Below, in pieces: positions 8,018-16,255 of a DNA stretch of 64,000 nt. Position 1 is the first letter of the stretch. Each line of letters starts with the position of its first letter. Origin of the DNA: JABMMZ01 sp044341025. Its GTDB lineage: Bacteria > Bacteroidota > Bacteroidia > NS11-12g > UBA955. The notes below the pieces were generated by a model. That model saw nothing but the letters and a program-made list of their open reading frames with translations. It was not told where the DNA came from and made no database searches. The stretch spans positions 248,001 to 312,000 of the forward strand of contig JBIISM010000001.1 in the NCBI GenBank assembly GCA_044341025.1, read 5' to 3'. A program made the position numbers and the translations under genes.

Positions 8018-9226
8018 TTATATTTCATGTCCCATTTTATCACGCTTGGTATTTAAATACTCCGCGTTGTGTGCGTTCGGTGATGTGACCATTGGAATGT
8101 TTTCGATAATCTCCAAACCATAGCCAATTAGGCCTGTACGCTTTTTAGGGTTGTTGCTAATGAGTTTCATTTTTGAAACACCTAAATCGCGCAATATTTG
8201 GGCACCAATTCCATAGTCGCGTTCGTCCATTTTAAATCCAAGTTCTAAATTGGCATCAACGGTATCCATTCCTTGTTCTTGAAGCTTGTATGCTTTAAGC
8301 TTATTCAGCAATCCAATTCCTCGGCCTTCTTGGTTCATGTACAAAACCACACCTTTTCCAGTTTCTTGAATCAGTTTCATCGATTGGTGTAATTGTTCAC
8401 CGCAATCGCAACGGCAACTGCCAAAAATATCTCCCGTCATACAACTGCTATGAACGCGCACCAATATTGGCTCGTCTTTTTCCCATTCACCTTTTTTAAT
8501 CACCAAGTGCTGAGTTCCATCGCTTACTTGCGAATAGGCAATCATTTCAAAATCCCCAAATGAAGTTGGCATGTTAACTGTTATTTCTCGTTTTACATGG
8601 CTTTCATTCTTAAGTCTGTATTTGATCAAGTCTTCAATTGAAACAATTTTCAAATCGAATTTTTTAGCAATTTCAATCAATTCCGGTAGGCGCGCCATTT
8701 CCCCATCTTCTTTTAATATCTCCACGATGCAACCTGCCGGTTCAAATCCTGCCAATCGGGCAAAATCAATTGCAGCTTCGGTATGCCCTGCTCTTTTTAA
8801 AACACCTTCTTTTTGGGCTTTTAATGGGAAAATATGTCCTGGTCTAGCCAAATCGGTTGAAATAGTGTCAGCATGCACCAGGGCTTGTATGGTTTTGCTC
8901 CTATCAGATGCAGAAATACCTGTTGTTGTGCCGTGTCCTTTCAAATCAACAGAAATTGTAAAGGGCGTTTCATGCACTGAATCGTTGCTGCTCACCATCA
9001 TGCCTAAACCTAGTTCAAGACAACGCTCTGGCAATAAAGGAACACAGATAAGTCCTCTTCCTTCTCTGGCCATGAAATTAACCATTTCTGGCGTCACATT
9101 TGCGGCGGCAGTTAAGAAATCACCTTCATTTTCACGGTCTTCATCGTCAACAACAATAATTACTTTGCCGTTTTTTATATCTTCAATCGCAGATTCTATG
9201 GTGTTTAATTGATAAGGGTTTGACAT
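8018..9226 (-). CDS. ribBA: Bifunctional DHBP synthase / GTP cyclohydrolase II
   Basis: 402 aa from ATG 9226; a GTG codon directly before it is the only alternative. The N-terminal half (about 1-205) is RibB: VVDDEDRENEGDF (catalytic acidic loop), FMAREGRGLICVPL, and HTEAAIDFARLAG, making 3,4-dihydroxy-2-butanone 4-phosphate from ribulose 5-phosphate. The C-terminal half is RibA: HSSCMTGDIFGSCRCDCG holds the three zinc cysteines, and NQEGRGIGLLNKLKAY binds GTP. Both activities feed riboflavin synthesis. The gene starts behind a TAATTTTG element that is itself half of a 16-bp palindrome; no FMN riboswitch fits in the short leader. Confidence 0.95.
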   Translation of the reverse strand: MSNPYQLNTIESAIEDIKNGKVIIVVDDEDRENEGDFLTAAANVTPEMVNFMAREGRGLICVPLLPERCLELGLGMMVSSNDSVHETPFTISVDLKGHGTTTGISASDRSKTIQALVHADTISTDLARPGHIFPLKAQKEGVLKRAGHTEAAIDFARLAGFEPAGCIVEILKEDGEMARLPELIEIAKKFDLKIVSIEDLIKYRLKNESHVKREITVNMPTSFGDFEMIAYSQVSDGTQHLVIKKGEWEKDEPILVRVHSSCMTGDIFGSCRCDCGEQLHQSMKLIQETGKGVVLYMNQEGRGIGLLNKLKAYKLQEQGMDTVDANLELGFKMDERDYGIGAQILRDLGVSKMKLISNNPKKRTGLIGYGLEIIENIPMVTSPNAHNAEYLNTKRDKMGHEI

Positions 9227-9233
9227 CACTCAG

Positions 9234-9251
9234 ATTTTGCTAGCAAAATTA
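9234..9251 (-). promoter_or_regulatory. ribBA -7 element inside a 16-bp palindrome
   Basis: TAATTTTG on the minus strand (9251-9244) overlaps the perfect inverted repeat ATTTTGCTAGCAAAAT (9234-9249). The start site would fall within the palindrome and the leader would be about 10-15 bases. The palindrome may be chance or an operator. Confidence 0.45.
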
Positions 9252-9271
9252 AGCAAAACCATAAACTTATC

Positions 9272-9757
9272 TTATATCTTCTTCAACAATATCGATGGAT
9301 TGTTACTGTAATTTTCAAACGGGATTATTTTGCCTTTCTTTTCATTGCTGTTATAGCTTTTCGAAGGGGTGTTTTTTACAATAACATTTTCAATTTCATG
9401 AAAACAATCTTCCGAGAGGCCGTTTTCACGGTGAAGTATTTTTCCGCTTTTTTTCATGACGATAAAACTTGGAAATGTATTGATGTGGTAAAACAATGCT
9501 GTGCGTTTTTCATCGTACATCATTTCAAAATGCAATGACATGTTTTTTTGATATTGGAGAATGTCTTCTTGGCTATTGAAAGGATTAAGGCAAACAATTC
9601 TTAAGGGCAATCCAGTGGTTTTTGATTCCAAATTTTTTAATGCTTCAAATGTTTTAGAATTGTGTCGGTTGCTGATAAACCAGTACACAAGTAAAACGAG
9701 GTCATAACGGCTGTTTTGGTCTTTGTTTTGTTCGGGGTTTAAGGATTTAATTTTCAT
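9272..9757 (-). CDS. Thioredoxin-fold protein lacking the CxxC active site
   Basis: 161 aa from ATG 9757; the frame continues 47 codons further upstream, but that extension crosses a strong hairpin and has no family-like sequence. The fold is suggested by LVLLVYWFISNRHNSKTFEALKNLE (strand then helix, with S-N-R-H in place of CxxC), LRIVCLNPFNSQEDIL, and INTFPSFIVMKKSGKILHRENG, which has the cis-proline and final strands of thioredoxins. Without the catalytic cysteines it is unlikely to be an oxidoreductase and more likely binds a partner protein. There is no signal peptide, so it is probably cytoplasmic. It lies 45 bases upstream of ribBA on the same strand. Confidence 0.6.
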   Translation of the reverse strand: MKIKSLNPEQNKDQNSRYDLVLLVYWFISNRHNSKTFEALKNLESKTTGLPLRIVCLNPFNSQEDILQYQKNMSLHFEMMYDEKRTALFYHINTFPSFIVMKKSGKILHRENGLSEDCFHEIENVIVKNTPSKSYNSNEKKGKIIPFENYSNNPSILLKKI

Positions 9758-9832
9758 ATTTGTAAGGTAAAATTTAATTGTGTTTACACGGCACAAAAGA
9801 CACATTACAAATAGCTTGAAAAAACATTCTTC

Positions 9833-9868
9833 GAAGTTGCCACAGCAAAATTTGCTGAGGCGAACTTC
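9833..9868. repeat. Long imperfect hairpin upstream of the thioredoxin-fold gene
   Basis: GAAGTTGCCACAGCAAA (9833-9849) pairs with TTTGCTGAGGCGAACTTC (9851-9868) with one bulge and one mismatch. A second partial partner, TGAGGCAACC (9891-9900), could pair with the GTTGCC half instead, giving two mutually exclusive structures. On the minus strand it would sit in the leader of the gene at 9757. Confidence 0.6.
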
Positions 9869-9921
9869 TAGAATGAGTCGTTTATTTTTTTGAGGCAACC
9901 AGCACTTAATTCCAAGTCGAA

Positions 9922-9990
9922 AAGGCGGATGGAGGTATCCGAGTTAAATCTAGAAAATTACCAACTAAGAAGCATTCTCCATACCGCCTT
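9922..9990. repeat. Inverted repeat around a 42-base loop
   Basis: AAGGCGGATGGAG (9922-9934) and CTCCATACCGCCTT (9977-9990) are complementary with one extra base. No T-run follows on either strand, so it is not a typical terminator. It may be a structured RNA element or a decayed mobile repeat; no second copy is visible in the window. Confidence 0.6.
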
Positions 9991-10013
9991 CAAGCTAGGA
10001 ATTATGCATGGTT

Positions 10014-10274
10014 TTAGTTTTTAAATTGATTCATTTGGCAATTGTAAAAAACATTAAAGTTTTGCAATGCGTTTAGATGCTGTTTCGACCAATTGTTTAA
10101 CGTCGATATGATCAGCGTTTGGGTAAAATCGCCATCCTGGGAGCCATCAACCATCGATTCGTTTTCCATGATTGAACTTGGATTTTGATGCCTAAGGTTT
10201 CTGTCTGTTTTAATGTTAAAATCCAATTTCCAATTGCTCAGATTTGATGGATTTTTTGTGTGTGTTGGTTTCAT
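10014..10274 (-). CDS. Doubtful 86-aa hypothetical protein
   Basis: An open frame of 86 codons starting at ATG 10274 in a 700-base stretch otherwise free of genes. The protein is polar (rich in Asn, Ser, Thr, Lys) with no signal peptide, membrane segment or recognisable motif; the ending FNVFYNCQMNQFKN resembles no family I know. The region just upstream is AT-rich and lacks an exact TAnnTTTG. It may be a lineage-specific small protein or simply open by chance. I list it because nothing else explains the stretch. Confidence 0.25.
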   Translation of the reverse strand: MKPTHTKNPSNLSNWKLDFNIKTDRNLRHQNPSSIMENESMVDGSQDGDFTQTLIISTLNNWSKQHLNALQNFNVFYNCQMNQFKN

Positions 10275-10325
10275 GTTTTTAGTATGGATTAGTTTAGTTT
10301 AACAAATTTGTAAATTTTAATTTAA

Positions 10326-10399
10326 AAGACTGTTAAGTATTTAACAAACAAATAGTCTTGGAAATTAAATGGGCATTTTTAGAATTAAATGGGCATTTT
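10326..10399. repeat. Nested inverted repeat and 20-base tandem repeat
   Basis: TGTTAA/TTAACA (10331-10346) lies inside AAGACT...AGTCTT (10326-10359). Directly after it, AATTAAATGGGCATTTT occurs twice with a 20-base period (10363-10379 and 10383-10399). No gene is predicted here; the role is unknown, but paired direct repeats can be binding sites. Confidence 0.6.
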
Positions 10400-10453
10400 A
10401 AATCAAATGCCGACTTAAATTCTGAATGCTTCGGTGGTTTAGTTTGTTTACAG

Positions 10454-11137
10454 TCAAATAATCCAAGTGGGGGAATCTTGTAAAATAGTCAATTTGCCTT
10501 GGTCTATATGCCAATAAAAGCTTGCAAATCCTTTAACACTATCAATATCGTGTGTAGACACAATAATTGTTTTGTTTTGAGTCAAACAAATTTCCTTTAA
10601 ATCCCTATATAAGCGCATTCTAGAAGGGTAGTCTAAAAAAGCAGTAGGTTCATCCATTAAAATCAGGTCTGTTTTTTGTGCCAATACACGCGCAATATTT
10701 GCTTTTTGCCATTCACCATCACTCACTTGGTTCAAGTATTTGTAACGGATTTTAGCTATCCCCATAAGAGCGATAGCGTGCTCAATTTCGCAGCTTGACT
10801 CTGCGGTATCGCCCAGTTGAGCGTATGGAAATTGACCGAAACGAACAACATCTTCAATTTTAATATAGTCTTCTCTGATTCTTTGAGTGCTTGCAAAAGC
10901 AAGTTTTTGAGCAAGCTTTTTTTGAGGGAGCAATGAAATTGAGTCACCTGAAATAAAAACCTCGCCTGAAATTGACTTTGTAATACCAGCAATAGTTTTA
11001 AGTAAGGTGGATTTTCCGCTTCCATTTTCACCTGTCAATACAATTAAATCGTTTTTAAAAGCTTGTGCATGGATAGAATCGACAATGACAGATTCTTGTC
11101 CAATACTAAGATTTGCTAATTTTAATATGGGATCCAT
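10454..11137 (-). CDS. Iron-siderophore/cobalamin-type ABC transporter ATPase
   Basis: 227 aa from ATG 11137, which shares the TAATG junction with the permease stop; a frame extension 20 codons upstream lies inside the permease and is not used. Walker A GENGSGKSTLLKT (about 35-47), Q-loop region, signature VSDGEWQKANIARVLAQ (DGEW in place of SGGQ, seen in FecE/BtuD relatives), Walker B LILMDEPTAFLDY and switch His in STHDID. It powers import with the adjacent FecCD-type permease. No periplasmic binding-protein gene is nearby. Confidence 0.88.
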   Translation of the reverse strand: MDPILKLANLSIGQESVIVDSIHAQAFKNDLIVLTGENGSGKSTLLKTIAGITKSISGEVFISGDSISLLPQKKLAQKLAFASTQRIREDYIKIEDVVRFGQFPYAQLGDTAESSCEIEHAIALMGIAKIRYKYLNQVSDGEWQKANIARVLAQKTDLILMDEPTAFLDYPSRMRLYRDLKEICLTQNKTIIVSTHDIDSVKGFASFYWHIDQGKLTILQDSPTWII

Positions 11138-12099
11138 TACTGTTTTCTTTTTAATAAAATGTAAACAATGAATGGGCCACCTATTAAGGCTGTGCACACA
11201 TTAATAGGAATATTGAAACTGAATATCTCAGCAGATGAAATAATATCGCTCACCAAGGCCATAGCGGCGCCTAAAATGGCATTGACCAGTAACATAAATC
11301 TAAAATTTACGGTTTTGATTAATAATCTAGAAACATTTGGAATGGCCATGCCAATAAAAGCGATTGGTCCACAAAATGCCGTGGCAATTCCACTTAAGAT
11401 ACCTGTGCAAATTAGCAGTTGAATTGAAATGCTTTTGGTATTTACGCCGAGTGTATAAGAAACTTCATCGCCTAGCAGCAAGGTTGACAATTGAGGCATG
11501 ATGAGCCAAGCCCAAATAATTCCCAAGAGACTTGATACGCCAAAAAACAATAAATCAAATTCAATCACTTGGCTAAATGAGCCCATGCTCCAAAGTGTAA
11601 AGTTTTTTAAATCACCAGGCACGGCCATATAATTTAAAAGACCTTGCAAGGCTCCCGTAATTTGGCCAATAATAACACCAAACAATAAGATTATTGCCCC
11701 TGTGCCAAAGCGCGATGATACCAGCATAACCAGTAATAGCACGAAACTAGCACCTACAAATCCTGCGAATGAAATACCTATTCCATGGTTGAGAAATGGA
11801 AAATAGTGGCTGCCTATAATTAAGATAGCCACAGCGAGAGAGGCGCCAGAACTAACACCCAATATATATGGTCCTGCGAGGTTGTTTCTGTATAGTTGCT
11901 GCAAAATAAAACCTGAAACAGACAATGAAGCGCCAGCGATAAGGGCTGTGATGGTTTTTTGGATTCGGTAATTCCACAATAAATCAGCTTCAATGCCATC
12001 GGTTTGAAATGGAGAAATCCATTCGGGTATGGCGAATGCGCTGACAATTAGCAATATACTCAAGCCCACTAAGGCGAAAATTAATTTATAAATTTGCAT
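11137..12099 (-). CDS. FecCD-family ABC transporter permease
   Basis: 320 aa, the usual length of BtuC/FecCD permeases, with about ten hydrophobic segments. Family markers are ALIAGASLSVSGFILQQLYRNNLAGPYILGVSSGA near the N-terminus and the coupling-helix region FCGPIAFIGMAIPNVSRLL, followed by IPINVCTALIGGPFIVYILLKRK at the end. These permeases import ferric siderophores, haem or cobalamin through the inner membrane. It is the first gene of a two-gene operon with the ATPase (1-base overlap, TAATG). The substrate is not readable; the nearby TonB receptor and DtxR-family regulator make a metal complex plausible. Confidence 0.92.
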   Translation of the reverse strand: MQIYKLIFALVGLSILLIVSAFAIPEWISPFQTDGIEADLLWNYRIQKTITALIAGASLSVSGFILQQLYRNNLAGPYILGVSSGASLAVAILIIGSHYFPFLNHGIGISFAGFVGASFVLLLVMLVSSRFGTGAIILLFGVIIGQITGALQGLLNYMAVPGDLKNFTLWSMGSFSQVIEFDLLFFGVSSLLGIIWAWLIMPQLSTLLLGDEVSYTLGVNTKSISIQLLICTGILSGIATAFCGPIAFIGMAIPNVSRLLIKTVNFRFMLLVNAILGAAMALVSDIISSAEIFSFNIPINVCTALIGGPFIVYILLKRKQ

Positions 12100-12204
12100 G
12101 AAGTACCTATTTCAAAACAACATTAAAAGCATGGATTTCCCCCGTTTTAAGTATGATAAATATCAACAACTTAGCAATATTATGTAAACTTGATTTTTTT
12201 TTTG

Positions 12205-12212
12205 TAATTTTG
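12205..12212 (+). promoter_or_regulatory. -7 element of pckA
   Basis: TAATTTTG, 26 bases before ATG 12239. The only -33 candidate is a weak TATG at 12181-12184. Confidence 0.5.
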
Positions 12213-12238
12213 CACCCCTAATTTTATACAAAAAACAA

Positions 12239-13828
12239 ATGACAAACCAAGACATTTTATCAGGCGTTGTTGCAGCAGCAGGCAATGCATTTGTTAATCT
12301 TACACCAGATGAACTTGTTCAGAAATCTCTCGACAGAAACGAAGGTATACTCACCGATAAAGGCGCTTTAGCAGCAGATACTGGCGAATTTACTGGCCGT
12401 TCTCCAAAGGATAAATTCACAGTTTGCGATGACAAAACAGAAAATACTGTTTGGTGGGGTCCAGTTAACTTCAAATTTGAACCATCTAAATTTGATGCCT
12501 TATTAGATAAAGTATTAAACCATTATAAGGGCAAAGATTTATTCATCCGTGATGCTTATGCTTGTGCGCACCCTGACTTTAAATTGAATATTAAAGTTGT
12601 TACTGAAACGGCTTACCAAAACTTGTTTGCCAATAATTTATTCTTGCGCCCAAGTGAAGGAGAAAACAATCCAACTGAGTGGTTGATTTTAGCAGCACCC
12701 TCATTTTTAGCCAATGCAGCTGAGGATGGAACAAGGCAGCATAATTTCTCTATCATCAATTTTTCTAAAAAAATTATTTTAATTGGTGGCTCTGGTTACA
12801 CCGGTGAAATCAAAAAAGGAATATTCACTGTTTTGAATTACATACTTCCTCAAGAAAGGGGTGTATTGTCTATGCACTGTTCTGCAAACATTGGTGCAAA
12901 AGGCGATACTGCTATTTTCTTTGGATTGTCAGGTACTGGAAAAACAACTTTGTCCGCTGATCCAGATAGAAAACTAATTGGTGATGACGAACACGGTTGG
13001 GCTGATGATTCAGTTTTCAACTTTGAAGGTGGTTGTTATGCAAAATGCATCGACCTAACCGAAGAAAAGGAACCACAAATTTGGAAGGCAATCAAACATG
13101 GTGCTTTGGTGGAAAATGTAAGATTCTATGAAGGCAGCAACAAAGTAAACTACGAAGATGTTTCAGTTACTGAAAATACGCGTGTGGCTTATCCAATTGA
13201 TTTTATCGACAACATTGCTGTTCCTTCTGTTGGAGAATCACCTAAGAATATCTTCTTCCTAACTTGTGATGCGTATGGTGTATTGCCGCCAATATCTAAA
13301 TTAACTGCTGAGCAAGCCATGTACCATTTCGTTTCTGGTTATACCAGTAAGGTAGCTGGAACTGAAGCTGGCATCACCGAACCGCAAAGTACTTTCTCTG
13401 CATGTTTCGGTCAAGCTTTCTTGCCCTTACATCCTGCAAAATATGCTGAATTGTTGGGGGCTAAATTGAACGCTGACACCAGCATCAATGTATGGCTTGT
13501 AAATACAGGTTGGAGCGGCGGGGGGTATGGTGTTGGAAGCAGAATGAAATTGTCTTTCACAAGAGCCATGTTGACAGCGGCTTTGAATGGAGAATTGGAT
13601 TCAATTGAATACACCAAGCATCCTGTTTTTGGTGTTCAAATGCCAAATACTTGTCCAAACGTTCCACAAGAAATTTTACATCCAAGAAATACTTGGGCAG
13701 ACAAAGCGGCCTATGATCAAACTGCGAATGCATTGGCAGATAAATTCAATGAGAATTTCAAAAAGTTTGAAGATGGCAGCAGCGAAGCTATTAAGAACGC
13801 TGCCCCAAAAGCAGTTCAAGCGCAATAA
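12239..13828 (+). CDS. pckA: Phosphoenolpyruvate carboxykinase (ATP)
   Basis: 529 aa, typical of ATP-dependent PEPCK, which converts oxaloacetate to phosphoenolpyruvate as the first step of gluconeogenesis. The key segments are present: DTGEFTGRSPKDKF (substrate arginine), the kinase 1a P-loop FFGLSGTGKTTLSAD (about 229-243), kinase 2 LIGDDEHGW with the metal-binding acidic pair, and NFEGGCYAKCI. The C-terminal lid region TSKVAGTEAG and the adenine site are intact. It has its own promoter and a hairpin terminator with a GAAA tetraloop, so it is monocistronic although it separates two metal-uptake operons on the other strand. Confidence 0.96.
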   Translation: MTNQDILSGVVAAAGNAFVNLTPDELVQKSLDRNEGILTDKGALAADTGEFTGRSPKDKFTVCDDKTENTVWWGPVNFKFEPSKFDALLDKVLNHYKGKDLFIRDAYACAHPDFKLNIKVVTETAYQNLFANNLFLRPSEGENNPTEWLILAAPSFLANAAEDGTRQHNFSIINFSKKIILIGGSGYTGEIKKGIFTVLNYILPQERGVLSMHCSANIGAKGDTAIFFGLSGTGKTTLSADPDRKLIGDDEHGWADDSVFNFEGGCYAKCIDLTEEKEPQIWKAIKHGALVENVRFYEGSNKVNYEDVSVTENTRVAYPIDFIDNIAVPSVGESPKNIFFLTCDAYGVLPPISKLTAEQAMYHFVSGYTSKVAGTEAGITEPQSTFSACFGQAFLPLHPAKYAELLGAKLNADTSINVWLVNTGWSGGGYGVGSRMKLSFTRAMLTAALNGELDSIEYTKHPVFGVQMPNTCPNVPQEILHPRNTWADKAAYDQTANALADKFNENFKKFEDGSSEAIKNAAPKAVQAQ

Positions 13829-13847
13829 GATTTTAATCATAACATTG

Positions 13848-13875
13848 AAAAGGGTAGCGAAAGCTGCCTTTTTTT
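13848..13875 (+). terminator. pckA terminator
   Basis: AAAAGGGTAGC, GAAA tetraloop, GCTGCCTTTT followed by more T. It just overlaps the 3' end of the convergent TonB receptor gene. Confidence 0.8.
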
Positions 13876-16165
13876 ATAAAACAGTGCAGGTAAACCCTAT
13901 AAAAAATCGTATGCCTTGGTTTGGGGCGTATACATAATTGGGGTCAAAACTCAGTGCATATGGGTTTTCGAGCGTTTTCTTTATTTGACCATTTACACCG
14001 TATTCAACTTTTTTATCAAATGGATCGTGTGCCCTTGCAATAATGAATGAATTTTTGCGCATGGGTGTAAAGTTTAAAAGGTTTTTTACCCCGCCAAATA
14101 ATTTTATTTTTTTGATGCCTGTATACGTCAATTGAATATTTTGTATGCTCCACCATGGTGAATATTTGTTTCGTGGATCTAAATCGCCAAGCGTGGGCAG
14201 TTGCATGGGACTGTATATGTTTCCTGTATAATCTACCGATGTTTTTATCTTTTTAATAGGATAGGAGATTGTCCAGGTTCCGGTAAATTTTTCTGTTAAT
14301 ATGGGTGTTTTTCGGATCCCTTTATCTATGGTGTAAATATCCAAGTAACTTACACCTAACAGAGCATTTACACCACAGCGCAAATTCAAGTCTATATTGG
14401 CGCTAAAGCCAGAGCTGACCGAGTAGCCATTAATATTGTCGTAGTAAATAAAGTTTGAATTGCTGAGGTAGTCTGCTTGAATTCGGTTGCTAAAATGCGT
14501 GTAAAATACAGTCATATCCAAACCAATTAAATTGTTTGAACCAAATCGATGCTTTTTAAGGTAGTTAATGTTTATGTTAACAGAGCGTTCCGGATTTAAG
14601 GATTCCTTTATCACAACAGATCTTGCCCCTGTCAGAGCGGCATGGTCCTCGGTAAATAAATTGACCACTCTGAATCCCGTTCCTGAATTGATGCGCAATA
14701 CATTGTTTAAATTAAAAATGTGTTTATATGCAAGGCGTGGTGTGTATATTTTGCCATGGACTTGGTGCAAGTCAATTCTAAAACCCAAAAGCAAATTATT
14801 TTTTGTATTGAATTTTATTAAGTCCTGAATAAATATACCCGGCAAAGCTATTTTTTGAGGTTTATTGATAGCAATTAGGGTGATGTTTTCTTGCGTTCCG
14901 ACGGTGTTGTCATCGTAATAAGTATACCTGCAGGCAGCACCTAAAAGCAAGGAATGCTTTTTAATGTCTTTGTCCCATGTTCCTTGTAAAAATGCAATTT
15001 TTTGAAGTGCAATAAACGAAACTATTCCGTATGCACTGTTTTGATGGTGTCGGTTAATACTGGCTGAAAGGTTTATTTTTTCTTTTATTGGCAATTGGTA
15101 ATTTCCAAAAAGTTCAACACGTGATGTAAATATACTTTCTGCATAAATACTGTCTCCTAATCTAAATGGCCTGCTCCATCGTATATCTCCACCCCAACGG
15201 TTTTCATAAAAATAGCGCCCTGCAATTTGAAAAGGTAAAGTGCTTTTGCGCTGAATATTTATTTTTTGAAATATGGACAAGCGGTGCTGCTGGGTAACAT
15301 CTGTAAATTGATCATTGTTTTTGTCTGTTTTTTGGTCAAACCAATAATGGTTTATCCCAGTTAAAAGGTCAATTTTCTTTTTTATTTTTAGTTTATGGCC
15401 AATGTCGGTATTGCTCTCACCCCAAGATGTGCTCATGTTTTCAAATGTTAATTTAGCGGAATTGATGGGTCGTTTGGTTATCACATTTATTACACCTCCA
15501 ATTGCCTCACTGCCATATAAAGTTGATGCGGGACCTTTTATGATTTCAATGCGTTCTACCATAGAACTTGGAATGCCAGATAAGCCATACACCGTTGACA
15601 AACTGCTTACCAATGGCATGCCATCAATGAGCACCATAGTGTATGGGCCTTCCAAGCCGTTAATGTGAATATCGCCTGTGTTGCACACATTGCAATTTAC
15701 CTGTGGTCGAATGCCATTGATGTTTTGCATGGCTTCAAATAAGCCTGAACTTGGATTTTTCTTAAAAAAGCTTGGTGTGTAAACCTCAATATTAACAGGA
15801 CTTTCAGACCGTTTCATTTGTTTTAAAGTTCCTGTTACCACATATTCTTTAAGCCCTTCTGATATTGGCGTTAAAACTGCAAAAATGTTTAATCCTTTGT
15901 CTTTTTCAATTCTAAGGCTTATTGAACTGTCTCTATATCTTTCCGAACTAAACTCCAATTCATGCGCGCCTGTATCTATTGGTTCAAACTTACATACGCC
16001 TGTTGAATCGGTGAATCTGAAATATTTTTTATCCAAAATAACTTTGACGCCCTCTACACCAATATGTCTAAATGACAAACGAAGGATTAAAGAGTTGCTT
16101 TGTCCCCACAAGCTATTGTGGCATAATATTGATGTTATATAAAGACAGAATAGGCAGAGTTTCAT
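13874..16165 (-). CDS. TonB-dependent outer-membrane receptor, probably metal related
   Basis: 763 aa. Signal peptide (about 1-22, ending LWGQ), a carboxypeptidase-regulatory-like beta domain (about 25-105), a plug domain (about 115-235) and a 22-strand-type barrel ending in phenylalanine-rich segments near FIGFTCTVL. The plug has INGLEGPYTMVLIDGMPLV and RIEIIKGPASTLYGSEAIGGVINVITKRP, the standard receptor signatures, and a CNVC pair just before (about residues 157-160) that is seen in a metal-associated receptor subgroup. Its promoter spacer contains the palindrome shared with the DtxR-family gene, so repression by metal-loaded regulator is likely. The ligand could be an iron or manganese complex; this is inference. 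Confidence 0.88.
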   Translation of the reverse strand: MKLCLFCLYITSILCHNSLWGQSNSLILRLSFRHIGVEGVKVILDKKYFRFTDSTGVCKFEPIDTGAHELEFSSERYRDSSISLRIEKDKGLNIFAVLTPISEGLKEYVVTGTLKQMKRSESPVNIEVYTPSFFKKNPSSGLFEAMQNINGIRPQVNCNVCNTGDIHINGLEGPYTMVLIDGMPLVSSLSTVYGLSGIPSSMVERIEIIKGPASTLYGSEAIGGVINVITKRPINSAKLTFENMSTSWGESNTDIGHKLKIKKKIDLLTGINHYWFDQKTDKNNDQFTDVTQQHRLSIFQKINIQRKSTLPFQIAGRYFYENRWGGDIRWSRPFRLGDSIYAESIFTSRVELFGNYQLPIKEKINLSASINRHHQNSAYGIVSFIALQKIAFLQGTWDKDIKKHSLLLGAACRYTYYDDNTVGTQENITLIAINKPQKIALPGIFIQDLIKFNTKNNLLLGFRIDLHQVHGKIYTPRLAYKHIFNLNNVLRINSGTGFRVVNLFTEDHAALTGARSVVIKESLNPERSVNININYLKKHRFGSNNLIGLDMTVFYTHFSNRIQADYLSNSNFIYYDNINGYSVSSGFSANIDLNLRCGVNALLGVSYLDIYTIDKGIRKTPILTEKFTGTWTISYPIKKIKTSVDYTGNIYSPMQLPTLGDLDPRNKYSPWWSIQNIQLTYTGIKKIKLFGGVKNLLNFTPMRKNSFIIARAHDPFDKKVEYGVNGQIKKTLENPYALSFDPNYVYAPNQGIRFFIGFTCTVL

Positions 16166-16191
16166 TGGTCTTAATTTGGTTTTAGTATATG

Positions 16192-16223
16192 CAAAACTAA
16201 TAAAGTTAGACTAGTCTAACAAA
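16192..16223 (-). promoter_or_regulatory. Promoter of the TonB receptor gene
   Basis: Minus-strand TTTG (16223-16220), exactly 20 bases of spacer, TAGTTTTG (16199-16192). The spacer contains almost all of the operator palindrome at 16205-16220, the layout expected for repression by occlusion. Confidence 0.65.
16205..16220. promoter_or_regulatory. Perfect palindromic operator, DtxR/MntR-box like
   Basis: GTTAGACTAGTCTAAC is a perfect 16-bp inverted repeat between the divergent TonB receptor and DtxR-family genes. The TTAG...CTAA arms resemble the DtxR/IdeR consensus (TTAGG...CCTAA). It fills the spacer of one promoter and sits at the -33 region of the other. Confidence 0.75.
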
Positions 16224-16242
16224 AAAAGTTTCATTATTTTCA

Positions 16243-16250
16243 TATATTTG
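16243..16250 (+). promoter_or_regulatory. -7 element of the DtxR-family gene
   Basis: TATATTTG; ATG 16256 follows after five bases, so the mRNA is probably leaderless. The operator palindrome ends 22 bases upstream, where a -33 element would be. Confidence 0.55.
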
Positions 16251-16255
16251 CAAAG

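Noticed and set aside
8571..9212. A 213-codon open frame antisense to ribBA
   Set aside because: Shadow of the RibB domain; it has no recognisable protein features.
9234..9249. The ribBA palindrome as a proven operator
   Set aside because: It overlaps the -7 element, so its symmetry may be a by-product of TTTTG/CAAAA; there is no second copy to support a regulator site.
8018..9300. FMN riboswitch before ribBA
   Set aside because: The leader is only about 10-15 bases if transcription starts at the TAATTTTG element, too short for an RFN element.
9758..9898. N-terminal extension of the thioredoxin-fold protein beginning at 9898
   Set aside because: It crosses a strong hairpin, is Cys/Phe-rich without family similarity, and the ATG at 9757 gives a compact domain.
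9833..9990. Integron attC site or IS remnant
   Set aside because: The stems lack the RYYYAAC/GTTRRRY core sites, and there is no integrase or transposase nearby.
10014..10274. The 86-aa frame as a confident gene
   Set aside because: No exact promoter element, motif or homologue recognised; kept only as a low-confidence feature.
13411..13937. Extra coding frames inside and after pckA
   Set aside because: They overlap the pckA C-terminus and terminator and show no family similarity.
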